From UBA6772 sp965183875 (GTDB lineage Bacteria > Bacteroidota > Bacteroidia > Flavobacteriales > UBA7430), in the NCBI GenBank assembly GCA_965183875.1, contig CBCYMK010000019.1:6597-70596 (forward strand): 64,000 nt of DNA, given 5' to 3'. The position numbers and the translations under genes were made by a program. Under the pieces are notes generated by a model that searched no databases, was not told the DNA's origin, and saw only the letters and a list, made by a program, of their open reading frames with translations. The stretch's first letter is position 1. Each line of letters opens with the position of its first letter. Positions 51,926 to 61,141 of the stretch are shown here, piece after piece.

Positions 51926-53527
51926 ATGGAAAATAAAACAAACTATAATGCAGCGCTAGCAACCTTAGTAACTGTATTCTTCTTCTGGGGCTTTATTGCT
52001 GCATCAAACGGTGTATTTATCCCTTTTTGTAAATCCTATTTTCACTTAGATCAATTTCAATCTCAGCTGATTGATTTTGCTTTTTATGGAGCTTATTATA
52101 TAGGTGCTTTATTACTCTTTATTGTTTCAGGTTCTGTTAAAATGGACATCCTTAATAAATGGGGATTTAAAAATGGGATTGTTTACGGATTAGTACTTTC
52201 TGCCATTGGTGCAGCTCTTATGATTCCAGCAATTACCATTGGTTCATTCGGACTTATTTTAGGAGCCTTATTTGTGGTTGCTTTAGGTTTCTCACTACAA
52301 CAGACATCAGCCAACCCTTTTGCTATTGCATTAGGAGATCCTGCTACAGGTTCTCATCGTTTAAATTTAGCGGGTGGAGTAAATTCATTCGGTACTGCAA
52401 TCGGTCCTATTGTAGTTGCCTTAGCTCTTTTTGGTGCAGTTACTTATACAGATGATCAAATAGCAGGAATCGATTTATCTACGGTGAAAGTCCTTTATAC
52501 AGCTGTTGGCGCTCTGTTTTTAGTAGCAGCTGCATTATTTATCTTCTCTAAAAAATTGCCGCAAGCAAAAGGTGATACTACATTTGTACAGGCACCTAAA
52601 GCTGTTAAAATACTTGGCTTTATTACTATTTCACTATTGGTTATTTTCTATTTCGTATTCGATCAATACAGAGGAGAAGTGGTGGATTCAAATTTCATTT
52701 TCCAATTGATGATGGTAGCCTTGGTCATTATCGTCGGAGGTTTATTATTTGCTAATAAAAACGCCATTAAAAAGCCTGAAGGTTGGGGAGCTATGCAATA
52801 CCCTCAATTGGTAATGGGAATGTTGGCTATATTCACCTATGTGGGTGTAGAAGTTACGATTCAAAGTAATTTAGGAGAGCTCTTAAAGTCTGCGGATTTT
52901 GGTGGATTCACCGATTCTGAAATTGCTCCTTTCATTTCTATGTATTGGGGCTCTCTAATGATTGGTCGTTGGGCAGGTGCAATTACCGTATTTAAGCCAG
53001 GGAAAACATTGAAAAATGTATTGTTAATTGTTGTTCCTTATATCGCTTTTGGCGTAGTATTATTTGTGAACCACGTAAGTAATAATGATGTAAGTGGCTT
53101 GTATTTATACGGATGGAGCATCTTACTATTGATAGCTGGATTCTTCTTTGGACAAGAAAAACCTGCTAAAACCTTATTTATCTTCGGACTACTAGGTGCT
53201 TTAGCAATGTTAGTAGGTTTGTTCTCTACAGGAACAATTGCTTTGTATGCCTTTATGAGTGGTGGATTATTCTGTTCTATTATGTGGCCAAGTATTTTCT
53301 CTTTATCTATTGCTGGATTAGGGAAATACACTTCACAAGGATCAGCCTTTTTAATTATGATGATTTTAGGTGGAGCGATTATACCACCAATTCAAGGAAA
53401 ACTAGCCGACTTGTTTAATATCCACAATTCGTATTGGATTACGGTAGCATGTTTTGTCTACCTAATGTTCTTTGCTGTAAAGGTTAAGTCAGTATTAAAA
53501 GCACAAGGAGTTGATTACGATGCCTAA
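51926..53527 (+). CDS. Sugar MFS transporter (FHS/NagP-like)
   Basis: 533 residues, at least 12 membrane helices. N-terminal TLVTVFFFWGFIAASNGVFI and QSQLIDFAFYGAYYIGALLL are typical of the fucose-galactose-glucose/H+ symporter (FHS) group, to which NagP and FucP belong. FALGFSLQQTSANPFAIALG and NSFGTAIGPI fit too. It is longer than FucP owing to a loop of about 90 residues around 205-290. In this cluster it probably imports N-acetylglucosamine or mannose released by the hydrolases. Ends 8 nt inside the ROK kinase gene. Confidence 0.88.
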   Translation: MENKTNYNAALATLVTVFFFWGFIAASNGVFIPFCKSYFHLDQFQSQLIDFAFYGAYYIGALLLFIVSGSVKMDILNKWGFKNGIVYGLVLSAIGAALMIPAITIGSFGLILGALFVVALGFSLQQTSANPFAIALGDPATGSHRLNLAGGVNSFGTAIGPIVVALALFGAVTYTDDQIAGIDLSTVKVLYTAVGALFLVAAALFIFSKKLPQAKGDTTFVQAPKAVKILGFITISLLVIFYFVFDQYRGEVVDSNFIFQLMMVALVIIVGGLLFANKNAIKKPEGWGAMQYPQLVMGMLAIFTYVGVEVTIQSNLGELLKSADFGGFTDSEIAPFISMYWGSLMIGRWAGAITVFKPGKTLKNVLLIVVPYIAFGVVLFVNHVSNNDVSGLYLYGWSILLLIAGFFFGQEKPAKTLFIFGLLGALAMLVGLFSTGTIALYAFMSGGLFCSIMWPSIFSLSIAGLGKYTSQGSAFLIMMILGGAIIPPIQGKLADLFNIHNSYWITVACFVYLMFFAVKVKSVLKAQGVDYDA

Positions 53528-54461
53528 TAAAAAAGTTGCCATAGGGGTAGATATAGGAGGAACAAATACAGTTTTTGGTTTGGTTGATGAACAAGGGAAC
53601 TGTCTTGTGCAAGACTCAATTAAAACTACTGATTATCCTTTAATAGATGGTTTTGTAGCTCATGTTTCTAACTGTGTTAAAGAATTAATGTCTGTGCATT
53701 CAGATGCAGAGGTTATCGGAATGGGGATAGGCGCACCAAATGGTAATTACTATACAGGTAGTATCGACTTTGCACCCAATCTTAAATGGGATGGTGTTAT
53801 TCCATTGGTTGACTTATTCTCTGCGCATTTCGATTTCCCCATTACATTAACAAATGATGCGAATGCCGCTGCAATTGGAGAGCGTATTTATGGTGCTGCA
53901 AAAGGAGTTGATGATTTTTTGATGGTTACACTTGGGACTGGATTAGGGTCAGGTTTTGTAGTGAATGGCAATTTAGTTTACGGCCACGATGGCTTTGCTG
54001 GCGAATTAGGGCATACCATTGTCGAAAAAAACGGTCGTGATTGTGGTTGTGGTAGAAAAGGGTGTTTAGAAACCTACGCTTCGGCAAGTGGAATTGTTAG
54101 AACCGCTAAAGAGTTTTTGGAGAACTCTAATGAGAGTAGATTAGGTGACTTAAAAGAAATAACGAGTAAGTCTATTGCTGAAGCCGCATTAAAAGGAGAT
54201 CAATTGGCTTTGGATATTTTTGATTATACAGCGGAGAAACTAGGCTTTAGTTTGGCGAATACGGTGGCGTTAACAAGTCCAAAACTTATTGTATTGTTTG
54301 GTGGTTTGGCACAAGCTGGCGACCTCATCATAAAGCCAACAAAGAAGTATATGGAAGAGTATCTTCTAAATATTTATCAAAATAAAATAGAAATTTTACC
54401 CAGTAAATTAAAAGCTTCCGATGCCGCTATTTTGGGTGCTAGTGCTTTGGCTTGGGAGTAG
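53520..54461 (+). CDS. ROK family sugar kinase
   Basis: 313 residues from the ATG at 53520. ATP-binding DIGGTNTVFGLVDEQGN, substrate Asn-Asp in LTNDANAAAIGE, GTGLGSGFVVNG, sugar-binding E-x-G-H in GFAGELGHTIVE, and the zinc motif CGCGRKGCLETYAS (CxCGxxGCxE). It phosphorylates glucose, mannose or N-acetylglucosamine in the cytoplasm; the context makes the last two more likely. It overlaps the MFS gene by 8 nt. Confidence 0.9.
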   Translation: MPNKKVAIGVDIGGTNTVFGLVDEQGNCLVQDSIKTTDYPLIDGFVAHVSNCVKELMSVHSDAEVIGMGIGAPNGNYYTGSIDFAPNLKWDGVIPLVDLFSAHFDFPITLTNDANAAAIGERIYGAAKGVDDFLMVTLGTGLGSGFVVNGNLVYGHDGFAGELGHTIVEKNGRDCGCGRKGCLETYASASGIVRTAKEFLENSNESRLGDLKEITSKSIAEAALKGDQLALDIFDYTAEKLGFSLANTVALTSPKLIVLFGGLAQAGDLIIKPTKKYMEEYLLNIYQNKIEILPSKLKASDAAILGASALAWE

Positions 54462-54505
54462 CTTCCAGCCAACAGTAGTTAGTATTGAGCTAAAAAAACA
54501 ATTCA

Positions 54506-56716
54506 ATGAGATTCATTCCACTACTTATAATTTCACTATTCATCTGTGCTTGTTCACAGGAAGAGAAAGAATATTCTACAATTATTCCTCAAGTACAGGA
54601 AGTTCAAAATTCAGCTACGTATTTCGACTTGAGTGATTTTAAACTTTATGCAACTACATATACGTTTGCTACTGCAGAATTATTGTCGTTGGAATTGGAG
54701 AAACTTGATTACAAAATCGACAGCATTCTTCCATTTGAAGATCCTATTGAACTCAACAGTGTTAATCTGCTAATTGACACCACTTTAAATGATAATTCAG
54801 AATACTACGAACTAACAATTAAAAAGGATTTTGTACTGATTAAAGGGGCAAGTCGAGAAGGTTTAATTCACGGAATCTATTCTCTAATTCAGTTAATTCC
54901 TCGGAGTAGTGGAATAGACGATTCAAAATTGGCTTGTGTAGGTATTAAAGATTTTCCGAAATTTAAATGGCGCGGATTGCTATTAGATTGTTGTCGGCAT
55001 TTTATGGAGGTAGATTTTGTGAAACGCTATATCGATTTACTTGCCTACCATAAGATGAACGTATTGCACTGGCATCTTACCGAGGATCAAGGTTGGAGAA
55101 TTGAAATAAATCAATATCCCAAACTGACTGAAGTAGGATCCTGGCGAACGGAAAAAGACGGTTCTACTTACGGTGGTTTTTATACCCAAGAGCAAATTAA
55201 AGAGGTGATTGCATATGCATCACAAAGAGGGATAGCAGTAATTCCTGAAATAGAATTACCAGGGCATAGTGTGGCAGCATTAGCAGCTTATCCGCAGTAT
55301 TCTTGTACTGGAGGTCCTTTTGAAGTAGAAACCGATTGGGGAGTTTTTAAAGATGTTTACTGTGCTGGTAATGACAGTACTTTTGCATTTCTTGAGAACA
55401 TCTTAGATGAGGTCATTGAATTATTCCCATCAGAGTATATTCATATAGGAGGAGATGAATCACCTAAATTTCGCTGGGAACATTGTGCTAAATGTCAAAA
55501 ACGTATTGCTGACGAAGGTCATCATGATGAACATGAACTGCAATCGTATTTCATTCAAAGAATTGAGAATTACATTAATTCAAAGGGGAAGAAGCTTATT
55601 GGTTGGGATGAGATTTTAGAAGGTGGATTAGCACAAGGTGCTACCGTGCAATCGTGGAGAGGTTTTGAAGGTGCTGCTGAAGCAGCAAAAACTGGTCATG
55701 ATGCAATTGTATCACCAACTTCTCATGCTTATTTCGATTATGGTTTAGAGGCTACAGATTTAGAGAAGGTATATTCTTTCAACCCAATACCTGAAGGATT
55801 AACAGATTTAGAATCCAAACACATTATTGGAGGTGAATGTAATATGTGGACCGAAAGAGCTCCTCAAAATACGATAGACTCTAAGGTGTTTCCTAGAATT
55901 CTAGCCATGTCAGAAGTCTTATGGAATTATCCTACAGAAAGAAACTATGATGCCTTTTACGACAGAGTGCAAAACCATTATAAGCGATTGGATCAATTAG
56001 GAGTAGATTACGGTTTAGAAACTATTCCAGTGCACTTCAACTCTGAGCATACAGATGGCGAGTTCAAAATCACTTTGAAACCCGGAACTAAAGATTTAGA
56101 CATCCATTATCAAATCAATGAAAGCCAAGTATTTCAATACGATTCTACATTCTCAGTTACAGGAACCAATCAAATAAAAACTTGGGCAACTAAAGGTCTT
56201 AAAACCTACGGAGAGGCTTTTGAAATAGATCTCTATCAGCATAAAGGATTAGAGGCTACTATTTCTGGATTAAACGAATATTACGTAGGGTATTCAGGTG
56301 GTGGTGATAATTGTATTGCTGATGGTCTCAGAGGAACTACAAACTTCAGAGATGGTCGTTGGCAAGGATATTCTGGACAAAACTTTACTGCAACTCTCAG
56401 CTTTGAAACAATTCAAAAGGTAGATTCTGTAATTACGTCTTTTTTCCAGTACAATCTGTCTTGGATATTTATGCCTACTAAAATTTCTATCTACACTTCT
56501 ATAGATGGTAAGAGCTATTATAATAGAGTCGAATTAAAACCTAAAATTTCTGATCGAGCAGAAGGAGAATTCTTTGAAGAGTTTGTACTAAACTTCCCAG
56601 AAGTGGAAGCCCAGTATATAAAAATTAAAGCAGAGAACTATGGCAAATGCCCAGACTGGCATCCTGCTGCAGGTTCTGATGCTTGGTTGTTTGTGGATGA
56701 GGTGAGGGTGTACTAA
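54506..56716 (+). CDS. Beta-N-acetylhexosaminidase, GH20 lipoprotein
   Basis: 736 residues. Lipobox ICACS (Cys about 16). GH20b domain, then the catalytic barrel: FKWRGLLLDCCRHFMEVDFV, MNVLHWHLTEDQGWRIEI, PEIELPGHSVAAL, and HIGGDES with the catalytic Asp317-Glu318 pair. C-terminal chitobiase-like and F5/8-type domains (DGRWQGYSGQNFTATLSF) match those of the GH92 protein, so both probably bind the same glycans or surface. It removes terminal GlcNAc. Last gene of the N-glycan set. Confidence 0.94.
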   Translation: MRFIPLLIISLFICACSQEEKEYSTIIPQVQEVQNSATYFDLSDFKLYATTYTFATAELLSLELEKLDYKIDSILPFEDPIELNSVNLLIDTTLNDNSEYYELTIKKDFVLIKGASREGLIHGIYSLIQLIPRSSGIDDSKLACVGIKDFPKFKWRGLLLDCCRHFMEVDFVKRYIDLLAYHKMNVLHWHLTEDQGWRIEINQYPKLTEVGSWRTEKDGSTYGGFYTQEQIKEVIAYASQRGIAVIPEIELPGHSVAALAAYPQYSCTGGPFEVETDWGVFKDVYCAGNDSTFAFLENILDEVIELFPSEYIHIGGDESPKFRWEHCAKCQKRIADEGHHDEHELQSYFIQRIENYINSKGKKLIGWDEILEGGLAQGATVQSWRGFEGAAEAAKTGHDAIVSPTSHAYFDYGLEATDLEKVYSFNPIPEGLTDLESKHIIGGECNMWTERAPQNTIDSKVFPRILAMSEVLWNYPTERNYDAFYDRVQNHYKRLDQLGVDYGLETIPVHFNSEHTDGEFKITLKPGTKDLDIHYQINESQVFQYDSTFSVTGTNQIKTWATKGLKTYGEAFEIDLYQHKGLEATISGLNEYYVGYSGGGDNCIADGLRGTTNFRDGRWQGYSGQNFTATLSFETIQKVDSVITSFFQYNLSWIFMPTKISIYTSIDGKSYYNRVELKPKISDRAEGEFFEEFVLNFPEVEAQYIKIKAENYGKCPDWHPAAGSDAWLFVDEVRVY

Positions 56717-56717
56717 C

Positions 56718-57035
56718 TTACTTCTTTAAAGTTTTATCAGCTACTTTCTGAGCATCTTCACAATATTTATCTTCACCTTTTAATTTCCACTCACCGGTTT
56801 TTTCAATATAAAAACGAACCGTTTTTTCTACCACAACCTCGTAACCACCAAAAGAAGTTAATAGATTCTTTATCTCATCGTTATAGTCTGTACGGGTTAA
56901 TTCACCATCCATTACCAAATCCCACATCTTATTAATGCGTTTAGAAGTCTCCTTGTATTTAGGATTCTTGGTTTTATAAGCCATTAAAAAAAGTGAAAGG
57001 GCTTTTGCTTCTGGTGTAGGTTTTACTGTACTCAT
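56718..57035 (-). CDS. Small hypothetical protein
   Basis: 105 residues, highly charged and predicted cytoplasmic, largely helical (EAKALSLFLMAYKTKNPKYK, KRINKMWDLVMDGELTRTDY). The C-terminal KYCEDAQKVADKTLKK is basic. I recognise no family. It is convergent with the GH20 gene with 1 nt between stops, and no terminator separates them. Confidence 0.6.
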   Translation of the reverse strand: MSTVKPTPEAKALSLFLMAYKTKNPKYKETSKRINKMWDLVMDGELTRTDYNDEIKNLLTSFGGYEVVVEKTVRFYIEKTGEWKLKGEDKYCEDAQKVADKTLKK

Positions 57036-57144
57036 CTTGTGTCTTTATTAGGTTTTGCAAATGTAAGCCAATATAGTATGTAATTGTTGTGAAATAATAT
57101 ATATCTAATGATGAGTGTTATTAATTAATTTCCTTACTATTTCA

Positions 57145-57152
57145 TATATTTG
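57145..57152 (+). promoter_or_regulatory. -7 promoter element of the DUF1761 gene
   Basis: TATATTTG, 23 nt before the ATG at 57176. Confidence 0.5.
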
Positions 57153-57175
57153 AATCTAACCAAAAAAAGATAATT

Positions 57176-57676
57176 ATGATTCAGAATTGGTACATTATTT
57201 TCGTTGCGGCATTAGTGCCTATGGTAATGGGGTTTGTTTGGTACAACCCAAAGGTTATGGGAACTATTTGGATGGCAGAAACAGGTATGACAGAAGAGAA
57301 ATCTGAGAAAACACATATGCCACTAGTATTTGGTCTGAGCTATTTGTTTAGCTGTATGATAGCCATAGCCTTATTGGTATTCACAATACACCAGATTCAT
57401 GTGTTTTCTGTTTTCGAAGGACAAGCTGGTTTAGAGGTAGATGGTTCAGATTTAATGAATAAGATCACTAATTTTTTAGGGGATGATATTCATAATTTCA
57501 GAACTTTTAAGCACGGTGCTTTTCATGGTACTATGGCAGGAGTTTTATTAGCACTTCCGATATTAGCAACTAACGCCATGTTCGAAGCTAAAGGTTTTAA
57601 ATACATTGCTATTAATGCAGGTTACTGGATTGTTAGTTTAGCTCTTATGGGTGGGATTGTTTGTCAATGGGCATAA
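57176..57676 (+). CDS. DUF1761 family membrane protein
   Basis: 166 residues, four predicted helices. DUF1761 pattern: FVAALVPMVMGFVWYNPKVM then GTIWMAETGM near the start, a FKHGAFHGTMAGVLLALPI helix, and a final INAGYWIVSLALMGGIV helix. Function unknown. An insert of about 35 residues (EVDGSDLMNKITNFLG) separates helices 2 and 3. The next gene starts inside its 3' end. Confidence 0.85.
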   Translation: MIQNWYIIFVAALVPMVMGFVWYNPKVMGTIWMAETGMTEEKSEKTHMPLVFGLSYLFSCMIAIALLVFTIHQIHVFSVFEGQAGLEVDGSDLMNKITNFLGDDIHNFRTFKHGAFHGTMAGVLLALPILATNAMFEAKGFKYIAINAGYWIVSLALMGGIVCQWA

Positions 57677-58023
57677 ATTTAACTGGTACCTGGAAGTACC
57701 GAGAAGATTTTTCTTTTGGTGACAGTGAAGGAGTTTTAGAATTAACTCATAACGGGACTGTTTTAAACGCTATTTTACAACATATTGAAAAACCTTTAGA
57801 AGGCGATTCTTATACAATTAAACAAGAATTAGTAGGAAGTATAAATACTGAAGAAAACACCTTTATTCTTAAAGCAAAGTCATTTTCTGTACTTTCTTCT
57901 CAAGAGGAGATAGACTATGAACTCGACTCTTTTGAGGCACAGATAATAAATGAAAATTTAATTGTTGGTACCACAGAAGATAAGCAAGCTGTAATGGGGG
58001 TGTTTAGTTTTAAACGGATTTAA
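57667..58023 (+). CDS. Small hypothetical beta-rich protein
   Basis: 118 residues from the ATG at 57667 (MGINLTGTWKYREDFSFGDS), overlapping the DUF1761 gene by 10 nt. An alternating pattern of GTW, LELTHNGTVLNAILQHIE and GSINTEENTFILKA suggests a lipocalin-like or similar beta barrel that senses or binds a small ligand. No family name. It shares its transcript with the DUF1761 gene, and a strong terminator follows. Confidence 0.65.
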   Translation: MGINLTGTWKYREDFSFGDSEGVLELTHNGTVLNAILQHIEKPLEGDSYTIKQELVGSINTEENTFILKAKSFSVLSSQEEIDYELDSFEAQIINENLIVGTTEDKQAVMGVFSFKRI

Positions 58024-58040
58024 CGGACTCTTTATTCCAA

Positions 58041-58072
58041 AAAAACCTCTCCAAATGGAGAGGTTTTTTTTT
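58041..58072. terminator. Bidirectional intrinsic terminator
   Basis: AAAAACCTCTCC / GGAGAGGTTTTT perfect stem around AAAT, with A-run before and T9 after. It serves the plus operon and probably the lipase-like gene on minus. Confidence 0.92.
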
Positions 58073-58086
58073 GCTGCTCTAATATA

Positions 58087-59307
58087 TTAAAGAGCTTTCT
58101 TTATAGATAAAGCTAGTCGCTTAAATACATTGCCTTTTCTACCTTTTGTACTTCCATTCTTGAATGTATTAAACCACAATTTAGTATATACAAAAGCAAA
58201 TCCAGCACATTCTATATGGTCTACTTTGTTTCCTGCTTTTCGGAGAGATAGCTTTGAGCTACCATTAGCTAACATGTTCTCGTATGCCACAAATGAATTT
58301 TCTTTTAAAACTCTCTTATCATCTCTACAGTAACAAAACTGTGTAGGTGTGTCTGTTTTCCAGTCTGTTAAATTATTCTCTTCTAATGCCACTCTAAATT
58401 TAAACTTAGGGTTGTTTAAATATTGCTCGACCAAATCTGGCTGAACCATGTCTACAGGTACTTCTGGTAGGAAGTCATTGATTTCAAATAAATTTAAATC
58501 TCCTTTATATAATTTTGGTATTATGGTATCGTAAGTAGATACAAATAAGTCTGAGTATTGGTCTCCTGTAATTTTATATACCTCATTATAAGACATAAGT
58601 AGGTAGGGTAGGTAGGAAGGGTCTAAATAAGGAGAAAACATCACATCTGCTTGTGCGCCAGACATGTGGTAAGCCCCTGACATAGGGGAGGAAGCAGTGA
58701 TTGGAATATTGGGGTAGTCTTCTTGTAGTCTTTTATGGGTAGCTAAACAAGAATGTCCTCCTTGAGAATAACCCGTTAGGTAAAGTTGTTTATTGGTTTT
58801 TATTGATATGATTTGATTTAGTTCTTGTACTGCAAAGTACATGTCTATTGCAGCATCTGACTCCGACTCTGCATGTTGGTATAAATGTGTTTTTTCTCCT
58901 TTCCCTAGACCTATATAATCGGGCATTATTACTGCGTATCCATCTGCAGCAAAGCCAGCACAAATAGCTTTTTCTCTGTATATATCATTAGTGCGTTCAA
59001 TTTTAATTTTTGTACCGTGATGGTATATAAGTTGTGGAATAGCTTGTTCATTATTGATAGGAGCGAAGTAAAGTCCAGAAGCTTTTATACTTGTACCATC
59101 ATGCCATTTTGTGGTGTATATAAGTTCATATAGGTCAAATTCATTACTAATATTTACAATTAGTGTAGGCATTCCATTTTTCTTCCAATCCTTTTTTAAA
59201 TCACTTTTTGTGTGGGTAGATATCTTTGTATAAGAAATTAGTTCCTGAGCATTTGTATGCATCGAAAAGAATGAAATTAATACAAGGCTGAGTACTGTTT
59301 TAAGCAT
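58087..59307 (-). CDS. Secreted lipase-like alpha/beta hydrolase
   Basis: 406 residues. Signal peptide MLKTVLSLVLISFFSMHTNA. The nucleophile elbow GYSQGGHSCLATH (GxSxG, Ser about 179) follows a long N-terminal part, and the Asp and His of the triad probably lie in FCYCRDDKRV and NKVDHIEC. The fold resembles secretory lipases of the LIP type, or a carboxylic ester hydrolase. Ends with a basic tail. No T9SS sorting domain was seen, so it may stay in the periplasm. Confidence 0.8.
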   Translation of the reverse strand: MLKTVLSLVLISFFSMHTNAQELISYTKISTHTKSDLKKDWKKNGMPTLIVNISNEFDLYELIYTTKWHDGTSIKASGLYFAPINNEQAIPQLIYHHGTKIKIERTNDIYREKAICAGFAADGYAVIMPDYIGLGKGEKTHLYQHAESESDAAIDMYFAVQELNQIISIKTNKQLYLTGYSQGGHSCLATHKRLQEDYPNIPITASSPMSGAYHMSGAQADVMFSPYLDPSYLPYLLMSYNEVYKITGDQYSDLFVSTYDTIIPKLYKGDLNLFEINDFLPEVPVDMVQPDLVEQYLNNPKFKFRVALEENNLTDWKTDTPTQFCYCRDDKRVLKENSFVAYENMLANGSSKLSLRKAGNKVDHIECAGFAFVYTKLWFNTFKNGSTKGRKGNVFKRLALSIKKAL

Positions 59308-59778
59308 TTTTGATCAGTTTTCTAATGAGTATCTAAATATCTAAATTATTAAGCGTACGTACTAATTCCTTCTAGAAAGTTTTGTATTATATTTTTTTAA
59401 CTGTATATTTAGGGAACAAAATTCAGTACTCCATAGAATTCTTTTTAAAAAGTAATCGCTTATATTCTATAAACTATCTATCCCTCCACTCTTATTTCTC
59501 CCATTTACTAAATAGTCCTCCCTTTTATTTTTGCTACCTAAGGAAATAATACAAGTCTGTATTATAACTCATTCTCCTCCATCTTTAAAAACCTCCTGTT
59601 TATTATTGTCTTTACACAATTCTGAATGTACATTTATTCCACTTGTGCTATTAAGACACTAAACACCCCTTCATATTTAAACTCAACAGTTGTATCCCTT
59701 ATCATTAGTTTGATATAACAACAATTTTACCTCCAGTTTTAGGAAATGAAGTTTAATACTCCTATAAAATGAAAGGTT
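59308..59778. other. Long G-poor leader of the first 318-aa paralogue
   Basis: 471 nt without an ORF. A promoter TTTG (59381-59384), 19 nt, TATATTTA (59404-59411) would start an RNA with a leader of about 360 nt. From 59460 to 59760 the plus strand is rich in C and T and poor in G. Confidence 0.45.
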
Positions 59779-60735
59779 ATGAAAAAAGTGTTTATGTATT
59801 TTTTAGTTGGAGCTTTATCTGTTGAAGCCGTAAATTTTAATTATCAATTAACTGGAGCTAATGAGTCGATTTTAATTTTAGAATCTACTACCTTAAGTAT
59901 TCCTATACCAGATGCCAGTATTATTGGTGCATTCTACACCAATAATATTGGAGATTTTATTTGTGCTGGAAATGCTAATTGGTCTAACAGTGCAAGTGTT
60001 GGTTTCCCAATTTGGGGCTCTGGTGGTGTCTTTGATGAAGGGTTTTCTGAAGGTGAGGAAATAATATGGTTTGTAGAATTCCCATCTGGTGAGCAGTATG
60101 AATTAATCATGTCTTATGGAGATGCTAATGGAAATAATCAATATTATACGAATTCATTTAGGTGGATTAATAGTATTACCGTTATCCAAGAAATAACCTG
60201 TGATACTAATCCTGGCCTATGCGACACCACAACTGAGTATGGTTGTATAGATCCATCGTATTCAGAATACAATCCATTAGCTACTAATAGCGATGGAAGC
60301 TGTAATTTAACATGGGAGTATTTATATTTAAGTATGCAGCAGCCACAGTTGGACTTACTAGAACAAATAGAAAGTTTAGAATTGGTAAGCAATCAAGCTA
60401 ATTACCTCTATCAGACACAGTTAATTGAAAATATAACACTTCAAAATACCATAGATGAATTAGAATCTGTAGTTTCTGAAATTGAACCTATTTATATAGA
60501 TATGAATAAAGGATGGAACTTGGTTGGTTTTACACAAACTGAATCTATGGAGGTAAGTGCATCAATTGCGAGTATTTCTGAAAGTGTAGATTTAATTAAA
60601 GACAACGATGGTAACGCCTTTTGGGTAGAATATAATTTTAATGGAATCGGTGATTTTACCCCTGGAATGGGCTATCAAGTAAAACTTATTGAAGCCGTTG
60701 ATGATTTTACATTCCCAAATGTATCAGGCCAGTAA
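59779..60735 (+). CDS. Secreted protein, paralogue A (unknown function)
   Basis: 318 residues. Signal-like N-terminus MKKVFMYFLVGALSVEA, a beta-rich domain (SIIGAFYTNNIGDFICAGNA, then FSEGEEIIWFVEFPSGE; about 20-140), a short Cys-bearing motif YGCIDPSYSEYNPLATNSDG, a helical coiled-coil stretch (about 190-240), and a C-terminal domain beginning YIDMNKGWNLVGFTQTES and including DLIKDNDGNAFWVEYNFNGI. Relatives of the last domain occur in Flavobacteriales surface proteins; it has no name I know. Closely related to the gene at 61142. Confidence 0.8.
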   Translation: MKKVFMYFLVGALSVEAVNFNYQLTGANESILILESTTLSIPIPDASIIGAFYTNNIGDFICAGNANWSNSASVGFPIWGSGGVFDEGFSEGEEIIWFVEFPSGEQYELIMSYGDANGNNQYYTNSFRWINSITVIQEITCDTNPGLCDTTTEYGCIDPSYSEYNPLATNSDGSCNLTWEYLYLSMQQPQLDLLEQIESLELVSNQANYLYQTQLIENITLQNTIDELESVVSEIEPIYIDMNKGWNLVGFTQTESMEVSASIASISESVDLIKDNDGNAFWVEYNFNGIGDFTPGMGYQVKLIEAVDDFTFPNVSGQ

Positions 60736-60785
60736 TTATAACAATTCCTCTCACTACTATATTCAATAGTAGCCTATTGAATAAG

Positions 60786-60814
60786 AAAAGGGAAAGCTAA
60801 AGCTTTCCCTTTTT
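60786..60814 (+). terminator. Terminator after paralogue A
   Basis: AAAAGGGAAAGCT / AGCTTTCCCTTTT stem around AA, followed by T. Almost identical to the one after paralogue B. Confidence 0.9.
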
Positions 60815-60922
60815 GATTTTTAATTAGTTCTCTGCTTGATATAGATGATTTCATTAGGTTATTTTATTGTAATGTGTGAAAATACATTTTGTATGCACAC
60901 CTACTAATTATTGGATATTGTT

Positions 60923-60951
60923 TTGTTGTACTATAAAAAAGAGTAATTTTG
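60923..60951 (+). promoter_or_regulatory. Promoter of paralogue B
   Basis: TTG at 60923-60925 (within TTTTG), 18-nt spacer, TAATTTTG at 60944-60951: a full match to the Bacteroidota promoter, 190 nt upstream of the start codon. Confidence 0.55.
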
Positions 60952-61141
60952 CACTATCAAACTAGTAATAATAAATAGAATTCCCCTAAAAGTATTCACT
61001 TTGTTCTATTTGCTTTTTCTCCCCCTTTATTTAATTGACTAAACAAGTTTATTGATTCCCCATCAGTAGTCTTAGTTTGTGTATTAATAAAAAAACCTCT
61101 TAAAGTGTAATTTAAATTGTTAGTGAATAAGTTTTGAGGTT

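Larger units (their letters stand above)
60736..61141. other. Terminator, promoter and leader between the two paralogues
   Basis: Contains the terminator at 60786-60814, then a promoter TTTG (60922-60925), 18 nt, TAATTTTG (60944-60951), and a leader of about 185 nt, again C/T-rich. At its end AACCTC (61094-61099) could pair with GAGGTT (61136-61141), which touches the start codon. Confidence 0.5.
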
